In this document: positions 10,135-20,756 of the stretch, one piece after another
Layout: each line of letters opens with the position of its first letter
Position numbering within the stretch: the stretch's first letter is position 1
Origin: Lasiodiplodia sp. COLG20
Taxonomy: Eukaryota > Ascomycota > Dothideomycetes > Botryosphaeriales > Botryosphaeriaceae
Direction of reading: 5' to 3'
Assembly (NCBI GenBank): GCA_009801085.1
Contig: VNWV01000003.1
Coordinates: 248,001 to 312,000 of the forward strand
Length of the DNA stretch: 64,000 bases
Notes under the pieces: model-generated
The model's input: the letters and a program-made list of their open reading frames with translations, nothing else
Databases searched by the model: none
What the model was told of the DNA's origin: nothing
Translations under genes and position numbers: made by a program

Positions 10135-11346
10135 ATGTCTTCCTCGACCAACAGTGGAAGCAACCACTTTACCCAGCTGGCATCCCGACCAAATACTAGT
10201 GATGGGAGTGTCCGTACAAATGCCTGCGGCCCGGTGTTGGGGTCGACCGAGCCGGTGGTGGGACCTGGACGGCTCCGCGACTCGGCTTCAGCACTGCCGC
10301 CACGACCACCGACAAAACGCAGCAAAGTCACACTGGTGGCCTGCCAACCATGCCAGCAGCGGAAGCACAAGGTAAGATGAGATCCTCCCCGACATAGGTG
10401 GCGATTAGGTGCTGACGTATATGCCGCCGGCCAGTGCGATGGCGCGCGCCCGGTATGTTCGCAATGCGTGGCGCGGAAGCGATCTGACTGCGCATACGAC
10501 GCCGCAGGCGATCAGAGACGAACGTCGGCGTTGAAGCAACGCATCCGAGACCTTGAGATACATGCAAGAGACCTGCAAGACATTGTTGCAGGCATCGGTT
10601 CCGCGACCGACAAGGAAACGGCCACGGCAATGGCTCGACAGCTAGCCGACGAGGACTTTCGGCGCACCGCAGAAGTTGCGCAGGCACTCAGAAGGAATGA
10701 GACGCCGAAAGGTATGTTTGAGTACTCCGGTCCGGCGCAGCGGAGACTAATGATGGCGAAAGATTCCGACGGGGGCGATTATGCAATGCTCGATGCGTCG
10801 CCTTCCAGTGTCGAGACGATGGACAACGCCGTAGACCCAAATCTACCGTACTGGCCCATTGATGCAACAGAGGGGGATCTTCAGCTAGGCCAGAATGTGT
10901 ATGACAGCACACCAATTGAGGTAAGAGAGCCCCGTCCGGCCGTCAGGGCAGAGTATCGAAGGAAAATCCCGTGGGCTGCTACGTCTGATCCCAATCATCA
11001 CCCACGACGGCATACGTGCACAGTCTCGTCCCAAGAGGGCCCGGCAGCGGCATTGGGCAAAGCATCAGGCGTGGGCTGCCTGGACGTCGCGGATGCCGCA
11101 GAGGCTCTGACCGACAGACAGCACATCTCCCCTAGGCCATGGGGCATCGAGGAGCGCACATGGCTCAGACAGGAGGCTGATGGCGACACGACTAGGGCTA
11201 CGGATGCCGCTAAGGTTGAAGATTGTTGGCCATTGGTCGGCGCCTCGGGGTTTGGGCCTTTTCGTCCCCGGTCGATTCCTTGCTCTTCCCGACTAATGCT
11301 TGAGGCAGGCTTTCGAGCAGCTCTGGCCGTCTCTCGTGCCTGTTGA
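10135..11346 (+). CDS. Zn2Cys6 DNA-binding regulator, possibly truncated
   Basis: Exon 1 (10135-10371) and exon 2 (10435 onward) join with a GTAAGA donor and GCCAG acceptor exactly inside the zinc cluster, giving ACQPCQQRKHK then CDGARPVCSQC and CAYD: six cysteines with spacing 2-6-6-2-7, a complete fungal binuclear cluster at about residues 71-98. A linker and basic helix (ALKQRIRDLEIHARDLQ) follow as a probable dimerisation coiled coil. The frame runs to 11346 (about 382 residues), but beyond roughly residue 240 it becomes Ala/Arg-rich and unconvincing. A GTAAGAG donor-like site at 10921 suggests the model may end or splice differently. The usual fungal transcription-factor domain of 250-400 residues is not visible downstream. 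It is either a short regulator or a decayed gene. Confidence 0.65.
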
Positions 11347-14300
11347 GTCAGCTCATCTGGATGCGGCGCAGGGAGGAAGCAGCAGGAACGCAGGCGCAGG
11401 GAATCCCGAGTAGGCGGTGTGGGTGGCTGACGCTCGACGACAAGCCGGGGAGAGGGCTGCTGAGGCGGACATGAGCAGCTGCGATGGGGCACGACGGGCG
11501 GCGGCGCGGAGGAGAGTGCGTTCTGGAGCGAAGAGGCAGTTGGCCAGGCCTCGGGCGCAGCGGGCGCGTCATACGGGCTTCTCAGGCACGCTGACGCTGA
11601 AGGTGGCGGCGGCGGTGATGGAGGGAGTGAGGTTGCGGACGGGTTTCTCTTTAGCTGGCAAGGCGGCTAGCCGGGGTGGGTTATATCATGTTGAGTTGAT
11701 GGGAGCGTCGCGGTAGGCAGGCACGGCGGAAAGCGTGCGTGGATAACGCCACCTCTTCTGCACCCCAGACCCCCATGCAAGGCGACGGGCTACAACGTCT
11801 CGGAGAGGCTTGCGATGCCGTCGTGGGTACATACCGTGTGCTGCAGCGGGCACAGCGAGCAGCCGGAGCTGCAGGCCGCCTCCGCGTTGCCACTCCTGTA
11901 GTGAAGACAAGCGATCTTTGCGGGCCAACCGCGTCTCGTCCCTCACCAACACCTTACCGCGAGTCGCTTCATCCAAGAGCGTCGTTGGCGAGCCCTCGTT
12001 GGTCTCTCAGCTCGACAGACCACCCGCCCGCTCGACCCGCGCCTCCTTTCTTCATCATGACCTCGTCCCATCCTGCATCTCCGGAACCCTCGCCCACCTC
12101 CGCCGTCAACACAACCACGGCGCTGCTCTAGCCTATCATCTCCCTGCCATCCGCTCTGGGCAGCGTCCCGATGCCTCTCCATCTCCTCTGCATCTTCCCC
12201 AGCCGCGGCACGCTGCCGCTGGGGACAAGGTCGCCTGGCCGCTATTGCCATTGAGCGTGCAGGCTCTGTTAAGTGCTCCATCACACCCTTTCTACCACGC
12301 AGCCATCCGGGCGTGGGCTTCACTTACCTCGTCCCTTCACCCGCCAGTGCCCATCGAGCCCGAACTATCCGAGCCTTCGCATCGACAAGAATCACAAGTC
12401 CACCAGCAGCGACGACGAGACGCCTGCGAAGCGCCTGGCTGGCGAGTAAACACCATACATCTCGACACGGCTGTGTTACCGTGCCCATGCCCTCTCCTGC
12501 AATTCAGACGTCACTGCAATCCAGGAAGCCTTTGGCGCCCATCCATCTACAAACGCCTGGCAACCCATCCACAAATCCAGCTTACACCGGAGAGTCCCAA
12601 TCCAGCATTGAGCTTGTGGCTGCACTCGGCATCAAAAACCTACATGTAGTAACGCAAGCAAGCGTGTTCTGTGTGCTCCCACGACGCGAACGAGGTCTCG
12701 ATTCACGGCAAAGACGGCGGTGGGAAGTGGCCGAGGGGGTTAGAAGGCTAGGTGACAGTTCCCCGATACAGCATTTCCATCGCATGGGTCAGGGTTACCG
12801 ACAGGGTCTGTCGTACCGGATTCCGGTGAAGATGCTGCACAGTGACATGTTGTAATGGGTCGTCAACGGCCATTCACTCACAACTCCTACTACAAGGCAT
12901 ACTTTAGGTGTGCGGAGGACGTCCAGATTAGGCGTGGAGACGCTAGAGAGCTACCTACATTCAGCGACGGTGGGCGCCATTGCGGGGCCGCAGACAACCA
13001 CCCGAGGTTCTATCGTGAAGATTACAGGACAGATGCAAGTGGACCGCAGGTTTACAATCCTGATCCGGATCCTCGGTAAGCAGTAGATAGAGGAAGCATC
13101 GACTCGTTCGCTCGTCCACCCCCGTAAAACCTACCTGGACACCAGGACTGGCATCGCCACGCAGACTGGGAAGTGGTACGGCCACAGCCACCGTGTGCTA
13201 AAGTCATTCATTTACGAGTGGCAAGTCCATCAAGGCGCCGTCAACGCCAGATCTAAGAGCAATGAAAAGTCTTCTCCGGAGACAACAAGCCGTAACAGTG
13301 GCCTCACCGCGTAGTCCCGTTGGCCCAGACACCAGACGGTAGACGTGGAGTCGCTGGGTGGTACATGCCGGGCGGCAGTGACGTGAAGGTGGAGAATGGA
13401 CAGCAGACAGCAGATGCCAGATTCCAGACGACAGACCCCAGCCACCCAGCCCACCATCAGAAGTGACAGCTGTGGTGGCTTGTACCCAGAAGGGACCGCA
13501 GCCAATTGACGGCGGTGCCACAGACGGCACTTTGATCCGACTTTCTGCTACATGAACGAAGTTGTTGATGCAAGTCAGGGTTTGATTATCCACGACGCGC
13601 CAGCGATCCTCCCCACCGCCACCACAGTCCTCCATCGGGAGCGGATGTATCCTGGAACTGGGCGACTGTATTGGTCACGGTGCCATCATTCCCCTCGGCC
13701 GTCCCCGTTCGTGCGTTCCTACAGGTGTACCATCTGCTGCCGGGATCATTTCTCGGGGTCCTTCGCGAAGAAGTGGCATTGTTCGGGGAGCCGGCTGGGT
13801 CCTGAGACAGAGGGAGGGTGTTCGTCCATCTCTAGAGATGTGTGATTCGATGGCTGACTATCTTCTGTCAATAGCAGTGGGGCTGTGCCTTGCTGGGTTG
13901 AAGTGGAGTTCTTCAGGCGTTGCGCGGTGAAGAGCTGAAGACCAGTGTCGCACGAGGCAGTACACCGGCACCAAGAGGATGGGCTGCTCATTGTCACGAT
14001 GATATGATCGCATGGCGTACGTGAACGGGTCGAAGGGAGACGAGGATGCGCGGTCCATGGCGGATGGCGGCATTTGTTGTGGGAAGGGCAAGGCCTCACT
14101 GCATGGGGAACAAAAAGAGGAAAGGGATGTGTAAAGATGGAATGGTGGGTTTCAGACGGAGATATTCGTCTGACCGAGCACCTAGGGACGGGGCCGGGAG
14201 CGATGGGGAGGGGGAAGCAGGTTCACTCGTAAACGCCAATGCGGCCCGGGGCATTCGTCCGGCTCCGCGAACCCTTTCTAGGCAAACATCATCTGTTTCT

Positions 14301-16434
14301 GGATCTAGCTCTCTCTACTGTCGGCACGCGAGCAGAGCGGACGTCAGTCACTGATCTGATTCTTTTTTTCCTGCAAGTCTAGAGACGGTCCGGGCCCGGC
14401 GGGGCTGCGTCGACGGCCCTCTTTTCCTTTGGAGAGGGAGCGTGCGTACCAGTCGATCAATGACAGCGAAGGACAGCACTGGAGGTAATCTAAGTGCCGG
14501 TCATCAGGCAGGCAGTGGTCATGACCACGTCAAGACGCACGCGCCCAGCAGGCTTAGATTTGCGACGAAACGGCGGGCAAAGGACATGCGTTGGTGAATA
14601 TTCGCCAATGCTCGCATCATGATACACATGGTATGTGGGACGAGCGCATAGGGTGGAAGTGGTCCGGATGCGTGGGCCTCAGTGTGGATGGCGATGACCT
14701 TTGAGACCTGGGATACGCCGGCAGGAGATGACACGTGATTGGCGACGACAGTGATAGTTCGACGGAGATTTGGTGGATCATTCTGCCATCTGTGAGTGAA
14801 GTTGCAGGGTAAGTTGCGTGCAAAGGGATTGATTGTTAGTGGACGCGGGTCTCAGTTCCGCGGCCTTCATCACACGGCGGATGCCCCATTGTTATTTGGC
14901 CCATGTCCGGGACAAGTACCCGAGTATTTGTTCGGGGGGGCGGGCAACGACTCCATGATTATGAGACGCTTCTGACCTTTGAGAGCTGCTCTCGGGCATG
15001 CCGACTGGGCCGGGCGAGGGAGCCGATTGTCACACAGCAACATGACACAGGGCGACCCTGAAGTAACCGTCAAGCAAGTGGCAGCAGACGAATCCATCAG
15101 AGAAATAAAAGCTGGTCGAAGCAAAGAGTTTGGATCAAGGGTTGGCGTGCCGTTTCTAGTTCTCTCAATTTGCCACTCGCGTGTGAGGGACGGAGCTGAT
15201 CCGCGGAGTAAACTCCTACCGCAGGTGCGGGGACGACCCTCACCACATGTCATGCAGCGCGTAACTATTGGCTTCCCTACCTTAGCTTGGGGCTATTGTG
15301 CAGCCAAAGCGAACGTGGTTGAAGGAGCCCTGACGTAACCCATCTGCGAGCGCATTAAATTCTTATCGTGGCTGAACCAGCGTACACAGGATGCATTCAT
15401 TCTTCAGCCGCATAACAGTGACGAGTACCTCAAGCCTGTTTCCAGGCCCTATGATGCAACATCACATGCGCCCGTAAACAACCCCACTACCCGTGTTTGG
15501 CTTTGTTTTCTCCGAGACGTTTCCTGACCACGCCGATTGAGCATATGATCGCTTCTTATTTCGTGATTGCTAAGGAGCCATCGTCGGGCTGCATTTCTGC
15601 GCGTGAATGTCGCCAACTTGACGTCTCACCGCCCTTGGCAAGTCACGAACAGGTTCATTCGTTGCTTTCACCTATTGAGGGATCATGCCAGGCGAAGCCA
15701 AGATGAGTTGAATCACGTAATTCTTTAACTACCAAAAATTTCCGCTCATCGTGAAAGATCGCTCTTTCCATGAAGAAGCTGGCTATATGCCAGGAGAGCA
15801 GTCTGAAAACGCGTGTTTTCTCAAGCAAGAACATGTGACAGAGCACATAAGAGACTGTTGCAATTGGTCTTCCATGAACTCATCTCACCAACTGACGTAG
15901 TCAATCGAAGTACTGAAAGATGAGAATGCCGCCTTCGATTCGAGAAACTGAAGTAACTAGTCTTCCATTCCCTACTAAATCTTCTACCTTATCCACACAT
16001 CAGCTACCGACTCACTTCTATCCTATCAAACTTCGGTGACTCTAATAGACAAACTGACTTAATACAGCAATGTGGATAATTCTCGGCTATCTTTGAAATT
16101 CTTGCTATTGGCGCCCTCTCAAGACGTGCGACGCGATGACTTCCTTGTGTGTTCTTGTTGAAAAGGTAAACGTAGAGTAAAGTGAGATCCAGCAGTGACT
16201 TTTTTTTGGAAAAAAAGAAAAACACGTCCTTTATGATCAATAGGATTCTTAAGATATTGCAAGCGCACCTTCTATAAACACTCTTCCTCTGCCTGTTTCG
16301 CTGGCTCTTTGACGAGACAACTTCAACGGCACACTTACCTTTTTTCAAATAACAGCTTCATCTTTCACCTATGCGGGGTCAAGTTTCCATCAACCTCACC
16401 GTGCCGTAGCATAGCTGCACCGACTGCCCGAGCC
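11347..16434. other. Five-kilobase gene-poor region
   Basis: No gene with recognisable domains was found. The most coding-like pieces are around 12057-12449, where one frame starts with a Ser/Pro-rich stretch and ends with an acidic, lysine-containing stretch before a stop at 12447, but internal stops at 12129, 12252 and 12270 interrupt it. GC content falls from about 15.4 kb onward. A T8/A7 hairpin-like tract lies at about 16200-16218, just upstream of the first Gag-like gene. Confidence 0.4.
16273..16278 (+). promoter_or_regulatory. TATA box of Gag-like gene 1
   Basis: A TATAAA lies 162 bases upstream of the chosen ATG and is followed by a CT-rich stretch, as in the other two copies of the array. 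Confidence 0.5.
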
Positions 16435-17055
16435 ATGCAAACGTCTGATATCCCCCGACTAACTGACCCTGGCTCATTTATGGCTTGGAAATCTGGCATA
16501 CTGAAGGCTCTCAGTATCCGAGGCCTTCTCCACTGCATCATCGGAATGCCAGAAGCAGAAGAAAAGCCTCCCAACGAACAGGGCTACAAAGCAAAGGGGG
16601 CTTTTAAGCTATTGACGGAAACTTTTGATGAAACATTCATCGACTGGCTGTACTGTGTGCCGTACAAGACTTGCCACACTGCTGCTGGGCTCTTCAGTTA
16701 CCATGTACGCCTCCACGAAAGCCTTCTTGCCGATCCGAACCTCGACGCCTGGAAAACGCTCGATCCAAAGAGGTTTAACAGCTTTAAAGACTTTCTTCTA
16801 GAGTACACCAGGCTTCTGGACTGTCGCGATATGAACACTCGCAATTCAGATCTCACTCAGCTCTGCGAGTTGGACAAGGCTCTACACCTGCTTAATCTGT
16901 TCGCAGGCTCCATCAGCAAGGCTGCAGCCCAGAGGATGCGGGAGAAATTGTGCAATAGCCCGCACGACAAACCCTACCTTTTCCTCGACGTTATCGGCCA
17001 GCTTTACGAGGATGACCGAGCTACACTACGTCATTTGTATGGATGGTCCTCCTAA
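16435..17055 (+). CDS. Gag-like (UBN2/Copia-type) protein, array member 1
   Basis: An intronless frame of 206 residues. The start at 16435 aligns its N-terminus (IPRLTDPGSFMAWKSGI) with those of the next two genes (VPKLTGSKNFHLWRSFI and IPKLTCAEEFPVWRSLV). The middle is helical with an LDPKRFNSFKDFLLEYTRLL segment matching the FxSFxxF element of the paralogues, and the protein ends in LYGWSS, matching AFGWKE and SYGWEN. The overall pattern, a tryptophan-containing N-terminal strand followed by a helical bundle, is that of Copia-type Gag polypeptides (UBN2/DUF4219 class). There is no zinc knuckle, protease or polymerase. This member is the most divergent and lacks the clear AxEMWDALH motif. 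A domesticated Gag is the best hypothesis; function is unknown. Confidence 0.7.
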   Translation: MQTSDIPRLTDPGSFMAWKSGILKALSIRGLLHCIIGMPEAEEKPPNEQGYKAKGAFKLLTETFDETFIDWLYCVPYKTCHTAAGLFSYHVRLHESLLADPNLDAWKTLDPKRFNSFKDFLLEYTRLLDCRDMNTRNSDLTQLCELDKALHLLNLFAGSISKAAAQRMREKLCNSPHDKPYLFLDVIGQLYEDDRATLRHLYGWSS

Positions 17056-17459
17056 TCTAAAGCATATCTTGGATTCCAATTGCAGTTCGGCCTGGGAAAA
17101 AAAAAAAAAGTCAGACTATCCAGCCGTTCAACAACGCTCAAGTACGGGTGATTAAATTTCAGCAGGGTTTCGGGAACAAGGTGAAATCATCGTCTCGCAG
17201 AAAAAAAAAAAAAAAAACTTCCAATGGCATGACTGATCTACGTAAGAGCGTCAATAACTTAGGGTGACGTAGGAAATTTCCATTCTGGTCACTTGCACAT
17301 GACACTAGCACACAGAAACCGACCTGAGCATGTGCTAGTCTTTCGGTCACGGTAGACGTGGCGTATAAAATGCCTTCGCGTCTGCTTTCGTACCTGTCCT
17401 CCTCACATCATTGCCAGCGAAACACTCAGCATCCGCACTCGGGAAGAAGGCTCGACATC
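17056..17459. other. Spacer between Gag-like genes 1 and 2
   Basis: Two poly(A) tracts of about 13 and 18 bases (near 17098 and 17201) follow gene 1. A perfect 8-base inverted repeat, CTAGCACA at 17305-17312 and TGTGCTAG at 17331-17338, precedes the TATA box of gene 2. Confidence 0.6.
17364..17370 (+). promoter_or_regulatory. TATA box of Gag-like gene 2
   Basis: TATAAAA runs directly into TGCC, 96 bases before the chosen ATG. The third gene has the same TATAAAA...ATGCC arrangement 102 bases before its ATG, so the promoter was duplicated with the gene. Confidence 0.6.
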
Positions 17460-18014
17460 ATGACCGGCCTTCTTGAGCTTTCTACGGTGCCCAAGCTCAC
17501 TGGCTCAAAGAACTTCCACCTATGGCGCTCCTTCATCACCATGCACTTCGATCCCAGTAATCTCCACAGCATGATAGCGGCTCATGACATCAATGCGCGC
17601 AACCTCATCCTCGCCACCATCGATGTCACCATCGCCCAGAACCTTGTCGAACTCGGAAACGCCATGGAGATGTGGGATGCGCTGCATGCTGTCTACGACG
17701 GAGCTGCCACCCGAATCGACCAGGAGGACAAGTTGCTCGCTCTGAACAACATGGGGCCGTCCTGCTTTGAGACCTTTGACTCCTTCATGTGGGCTTTCAT
17801 GGGTGAGGTCCAGAAGCTTAACAATGCTGGATGCGGAGTCAGTGAGAGCCAAGCTATGAGAATTCTCATGTCAAAACTCTCTACGAGGGCCGCGGGAACG
17901 GGCGTTTACCACATCGACAGCACCTCGAAGCACAAGACACTTTTGGAGCTGATTGGGTTCTTGAACACTAACTACAATGGGATCTTGTGTCAAGCATTCG
18001 GTTGGAAGGAGTAG
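17460..18014 (+). CDS. Gag-like (UBN2/Copia-type) protein, array member 2
   Basis: An intronless frame of 184 residues with the clearest Copia-Gag signature in the array: VPKLTGSKNFHLWRSF at the N-terminus, then ARNLILATIDVTIAQNLVEL, AMEMWDALHAVY, and FDSFMWAFMGEVQKLNNAG, ending in AFGWKE. In Copia Gag the corresponding elements are the xxYxxW strand, the A-x-x-x-W-x-x-L-x-x-x-Y helix and the helix that follows. I chose 17460 because it aligns with the paralogues; an in-frame ATG at 17370 would add 30 residues but lies inside the TATA box. No nucleocapsid zinc knuckle or pol follows. It is related to member 3 more closely than to member 1. A co-opted capsid-like protein is inferred, not shown. 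Confidence 0.75.
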   Translation: MTGLLELSTVPKLTGSKNFHLWRSFITMHFDPSNLHSMIAAHDINARNLILATIDVTIAQNLVELGNAMEMWDALHAVYDGAATRIDQEDKLLALNNMGPSCFETFDSFMWAFMGEVQKLNNAGCGVSESQAMRILMSKLSTRAAGTGVYHIDSTSKHKTLLELIGFLNTNYNGILCQAFGWKE

Positions 18015-18718
18015 CTGAGAACAACCACGGGCAGTGAAGGTGTCGGTTCTGGCAAAAATTGAGGCTACAATGGAAGGAAATTTAGACACAAGAACAATAC
18101 CATTCTGCAGAACAATGCTCCCAACAAACAGCACTGCTTCCTAGATCTTTGCATTTGCTGATTGTGCTTAATATGTACTGCACTGTGCCTGTTGTCCAAA
18201 AGCCCAGCTTTGTGGAGATGTTGTTCCGCGGAACGACTGGATTCAACACAAGCATAGAGTTTTCTCGCGTCAAACTTCGCGTTTATGGCAGAAAATAATC
18301 CACCAGTTCTTCAATCTACTTCTCTCTCGCTTGTCTTGAAGAGCACTTGACGCAAAACATGGTAGGCCCGCACAGCTTGTCAAACATTGCGCTGAAGTAC
18401 CATGATTCAAGTTTGCTGCTGGTTGTCACAGAGCAATTTTGAACTATCACTGCATCAACGATGCGCAAAGCAGGACTTGAAGCGATCGCAAATTTCATTG
18501 GCAGCTTGATCCATTACGGGAACTAACTGCTGAGACCCTTCTCTAATTGTGCCCCAATAATATCTGCAAATAACAAGCTACGCTGATTGCCTGGCTATGA
18601 GGGCTTAGGTAGTGAATATAAAAAATGCCCCTTCCGCACCTGCGTTCACACTTCACTCCAACATCACCACCTCTCCGCCGCTCAATGTCGGCCTCGCGAC
18701 AACGGAACGAACGCAACC
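18015..18718. other. Spacer between Gag-like genes 2 and 3
   Basis: About 700 bases, AT-richer than average. It holds the 3' region of gene 2 and the promoter of gene 3. I see no pol remnant and no direct terminal repeat. Confidence 0.5.
18617..18625 (+). promoter_or_regulatory. TATA box of Gag-like gene 3
   Basis: TATAAAAAA is followed by TGCC and a CT-rich core, 102 bases upstream of the chosen ATG, closely matching the gene 2 promoter. Out-of-frame ATGs lie between the TATA box and the start. Confidence 0.6.
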
Positions 18719-19297
18719 ATGACATTTCCCGACACTACTGCAATCCCCAAGCTCACCTGTGCCGAGGAATTTCCCGTCTGGCGCTCGCTCGTCACCATGC
18801 ACTTCTCCCCCGATCTTCTTGACGACTCCGACGTTGATATGCAAGCGCGCCACATCATCCTCACCACCGTCAACATGGACATAGCTCGGTATCTCGTCCA
18901 ACTGAAAACCGCCAAGGAGATGTGGGACGCACTGCACGGAGTCTACAACGAAGCCGCTACGTGGTCTGAACCCTGCCTTGACGACGCCACGGAAGACCTT
19001 CGACAGTGGTACAAGCTGGACCCGGGCGAGTTCAAATCCTTCAATTCTTTCATTTGGGCCTACTTGCGCGAGTTCCAGAGGTTTCGCAACGACGGGTCGA
19101 TAGATGGCGATGAGGAGGCCATGATCATCCTCTTGGAAAAGCTGGTCGAGCTGTTTCCGAGAGCAGATATCTTCCACCGGACCATTGAACAAATCAAAAA
19201 GGGTACTTGCAACAAAAAGACACTCCCGGAGTTGATTGGGTGGCTTTGTCTCCACCATCGCGACGGCCTCTGCGACAGTTATGGATGGGAGAACTGA
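18719..19297 (+). CDS. Gag-like (UBN2/Copia-type) protein, array member 3
   Basis: An intronless frame of 192 residues. It begins IPKLTCAEEFPVWRSLVTMHF and continues with ARHIILTTVNMDIARYLVQL, AKEMWDALHGVYNEAAT and FKSFNSFIWAYLREFQRF, each aligning with member 2, and ends in SYGWEN. An insertion of about 12 residues after the AAT segment (DDATEDLRQWYKLDPGE) is shared in part with member 1 (LDPKRF), so member 3 bridges the other two. The C-terminal half is charged and predicted helical. The family resemblance is to the Copia Gag/UBN2 class. No zinc knuckle, protease, integrase or reverse transcriptase is present. Intact frames in three divergent copies imply selection on the proteins. Confidence 0.75.
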   Translation: MTFPDTTAIPKLTCAEEFPVWRSLVTMHFSPDLLDDSDVDMQARHIILTTVNMDIARYLVQLKTAKEMWDALHGVYNEAATWSEPCLDDATEDLRQWYKLDPGEFKSFNSFIWAYLREFQRFRNDGSIDGDEEAMIILLEKLVELFPRADIFHRTIEQIKKGTCNKKTLPELIGWLCLHHRDGLCDSYGWEN

Positions 19298-19849
19298 TGG
19301 AAAGCGAGCATGGGCTGTCAAGGCGTTGGCGTATGAAACCACCACAAAGGTCTCAGCTGCAGTCGTATTACTGTAGATAGTTCCTCTAATCGCCATGCGT
19401 TTTTTATCCTACTACATATTCCGACCGTGATCAACATGTATTTCCAACTGACAACGCTTGTAGCCCAGAAGCCCCAGGCAGTCATAGAAGATACGCGAGA
19501 TACATGTACCCGCAACACTACTTGTGAAACTTAGCCCACATTCTCTGCTCATCATCTACTCCTTGTGAACACAGGACAAGGCTTCAGCTCCGCAAAGCAG
19601 CGGCTCAGGGAGGGAATAGAGATTATGACTTTCCCCTTTCACTTTTGTCTTCACATATGCGCATGAACTCAGCAAGCAAGGATGGTAAAGTAGAAGTGGA
19701 CCCACAGGAGCATCAGTGCGAAGTGGCCTTAAACGTATCATAATTTTATGCAAGGCGGTTCCAAAAAGGAGCTATTCCACATATCGACAGAGAAACGAAT
19801 ATAGACACGAAAAAACCCCTCTCTCCGTTTAACTCCTCATCTCTGCTTT
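19298..19849. other. Convergent spacer between Gag array and CE12 gene
   Basis: About 550 bases without a convincing frame, presumably the two 3' UTRs. Confidence 0.5.
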
Positions 19850-20756
19850 TTACAAGCAGCTGCCGGCCACGCTGCTGGTCGAGTTGGACACGTAGCTGCT
19901 CAGGCCGTCCTTTCCGCAGAGCACGGCCTTGACGAAGGCCTGGCTGACGACGTCGGCGCCCTTGGGGCTGGTGTGGGTGTGGTCGTTGGGGAAGTACGAG
20001 TCGACGGTGCTGGCGCCGAGGCTCTCGAAGATGTCGCCGACGTAGGCGCCGTGGTCGATGTAGCTGGCGCCCGAGCCGATGTTCTGGGCCGAGATCTTGG
20101 CGTACTCGACGAAGCGCGTGGGCGTGTAGGTGAAGGTGCCCGTCTCCCACGGGTTGTTGGGCGTCTGCGACGACACGATGACCTTGGCGCCCTTGGCCGT
20201 GAGGGCCTTGCCGGCGTTGGTCACGTACGTGACGAACGTCTGCACGATGGTGCCGTCGGGCGTGGTGCACGTCTCGGTGCCGCTGCCGTAGCAGTCGGTG
20301 CGGCCGTTGTCGGTGGTGCTGAGGGAGCCGCCGTCCTGGAGAGGAGTCAGTGTCTTGTTTGGCACGTGAAGAGTGATGATGGGGTGAGACGTACGTTGTG
20401 GCCGAACTCGATGATGACATAGTCGCCCGACTGGACGGCGTCGATGATGGACTGGAAGCGGCCCTCATCGGTGTAGGAGCGAGCGGAACGGCCGCCGCGG
20501 GCCCAGTTCACGACCTCGGCGTTCTTGATCGAGTACTGAAGGTACTGACCCCAACCTGGAGAGCTTGTTAGCTACGCTTCTGCATGAATGTTATGATAAA
20601 CGTACCCTCGGTGCCAGAGCCACCACCAGCCTTGGCCATGGTCGAGTCACCGGCCAGGTAGATCTTGGGAGTAGCCCTCTTCTCGGACTGGCTGGTGGGC
20701 ATAGCCACAGCAGAGACGGCCAAGGCCAGCATGGAGGAAGGAATGATGAACTTCAT
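19850..20756 (-). CDS. Secreted rhamnogalacturonan acetylesterase (SGNH, CE12)
   Basis: Three exons (20756-20606, 20555-20395, 20335-19850) encode 265 residues, close to the usual size. A signal peptide covers roughly residues 1-18 ([18 protein letters not shown]) and a KR at 26-27 is a candidate Kex2 site. The SGNH blocks are all present: GDSTMA with nucleophile Ser38, an ARGGRSARS block II glycine, FGHND (block III; the second intron splits HN from D), and the Asp222-x-x-His225 pair in [10 protein letters not shown]. The enzyme removes acetyl groups from rhamnogalacturonan I of pectin outside the cell, which suits a plant-associated lifestyle. A TATATAAG box lies about 195 bases upstream on the same strand. 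Introns carry standard GTACG donors and CCAG acceptors. Confidence 0.93.

Noticed and set aside
11810..12649. 279-codon plus-strand frame
   Set aside because: Composition is Ser/Pro/His/Arg-rich without domain, consistent with chance in pyrimidine-rich GC-rich DNA.
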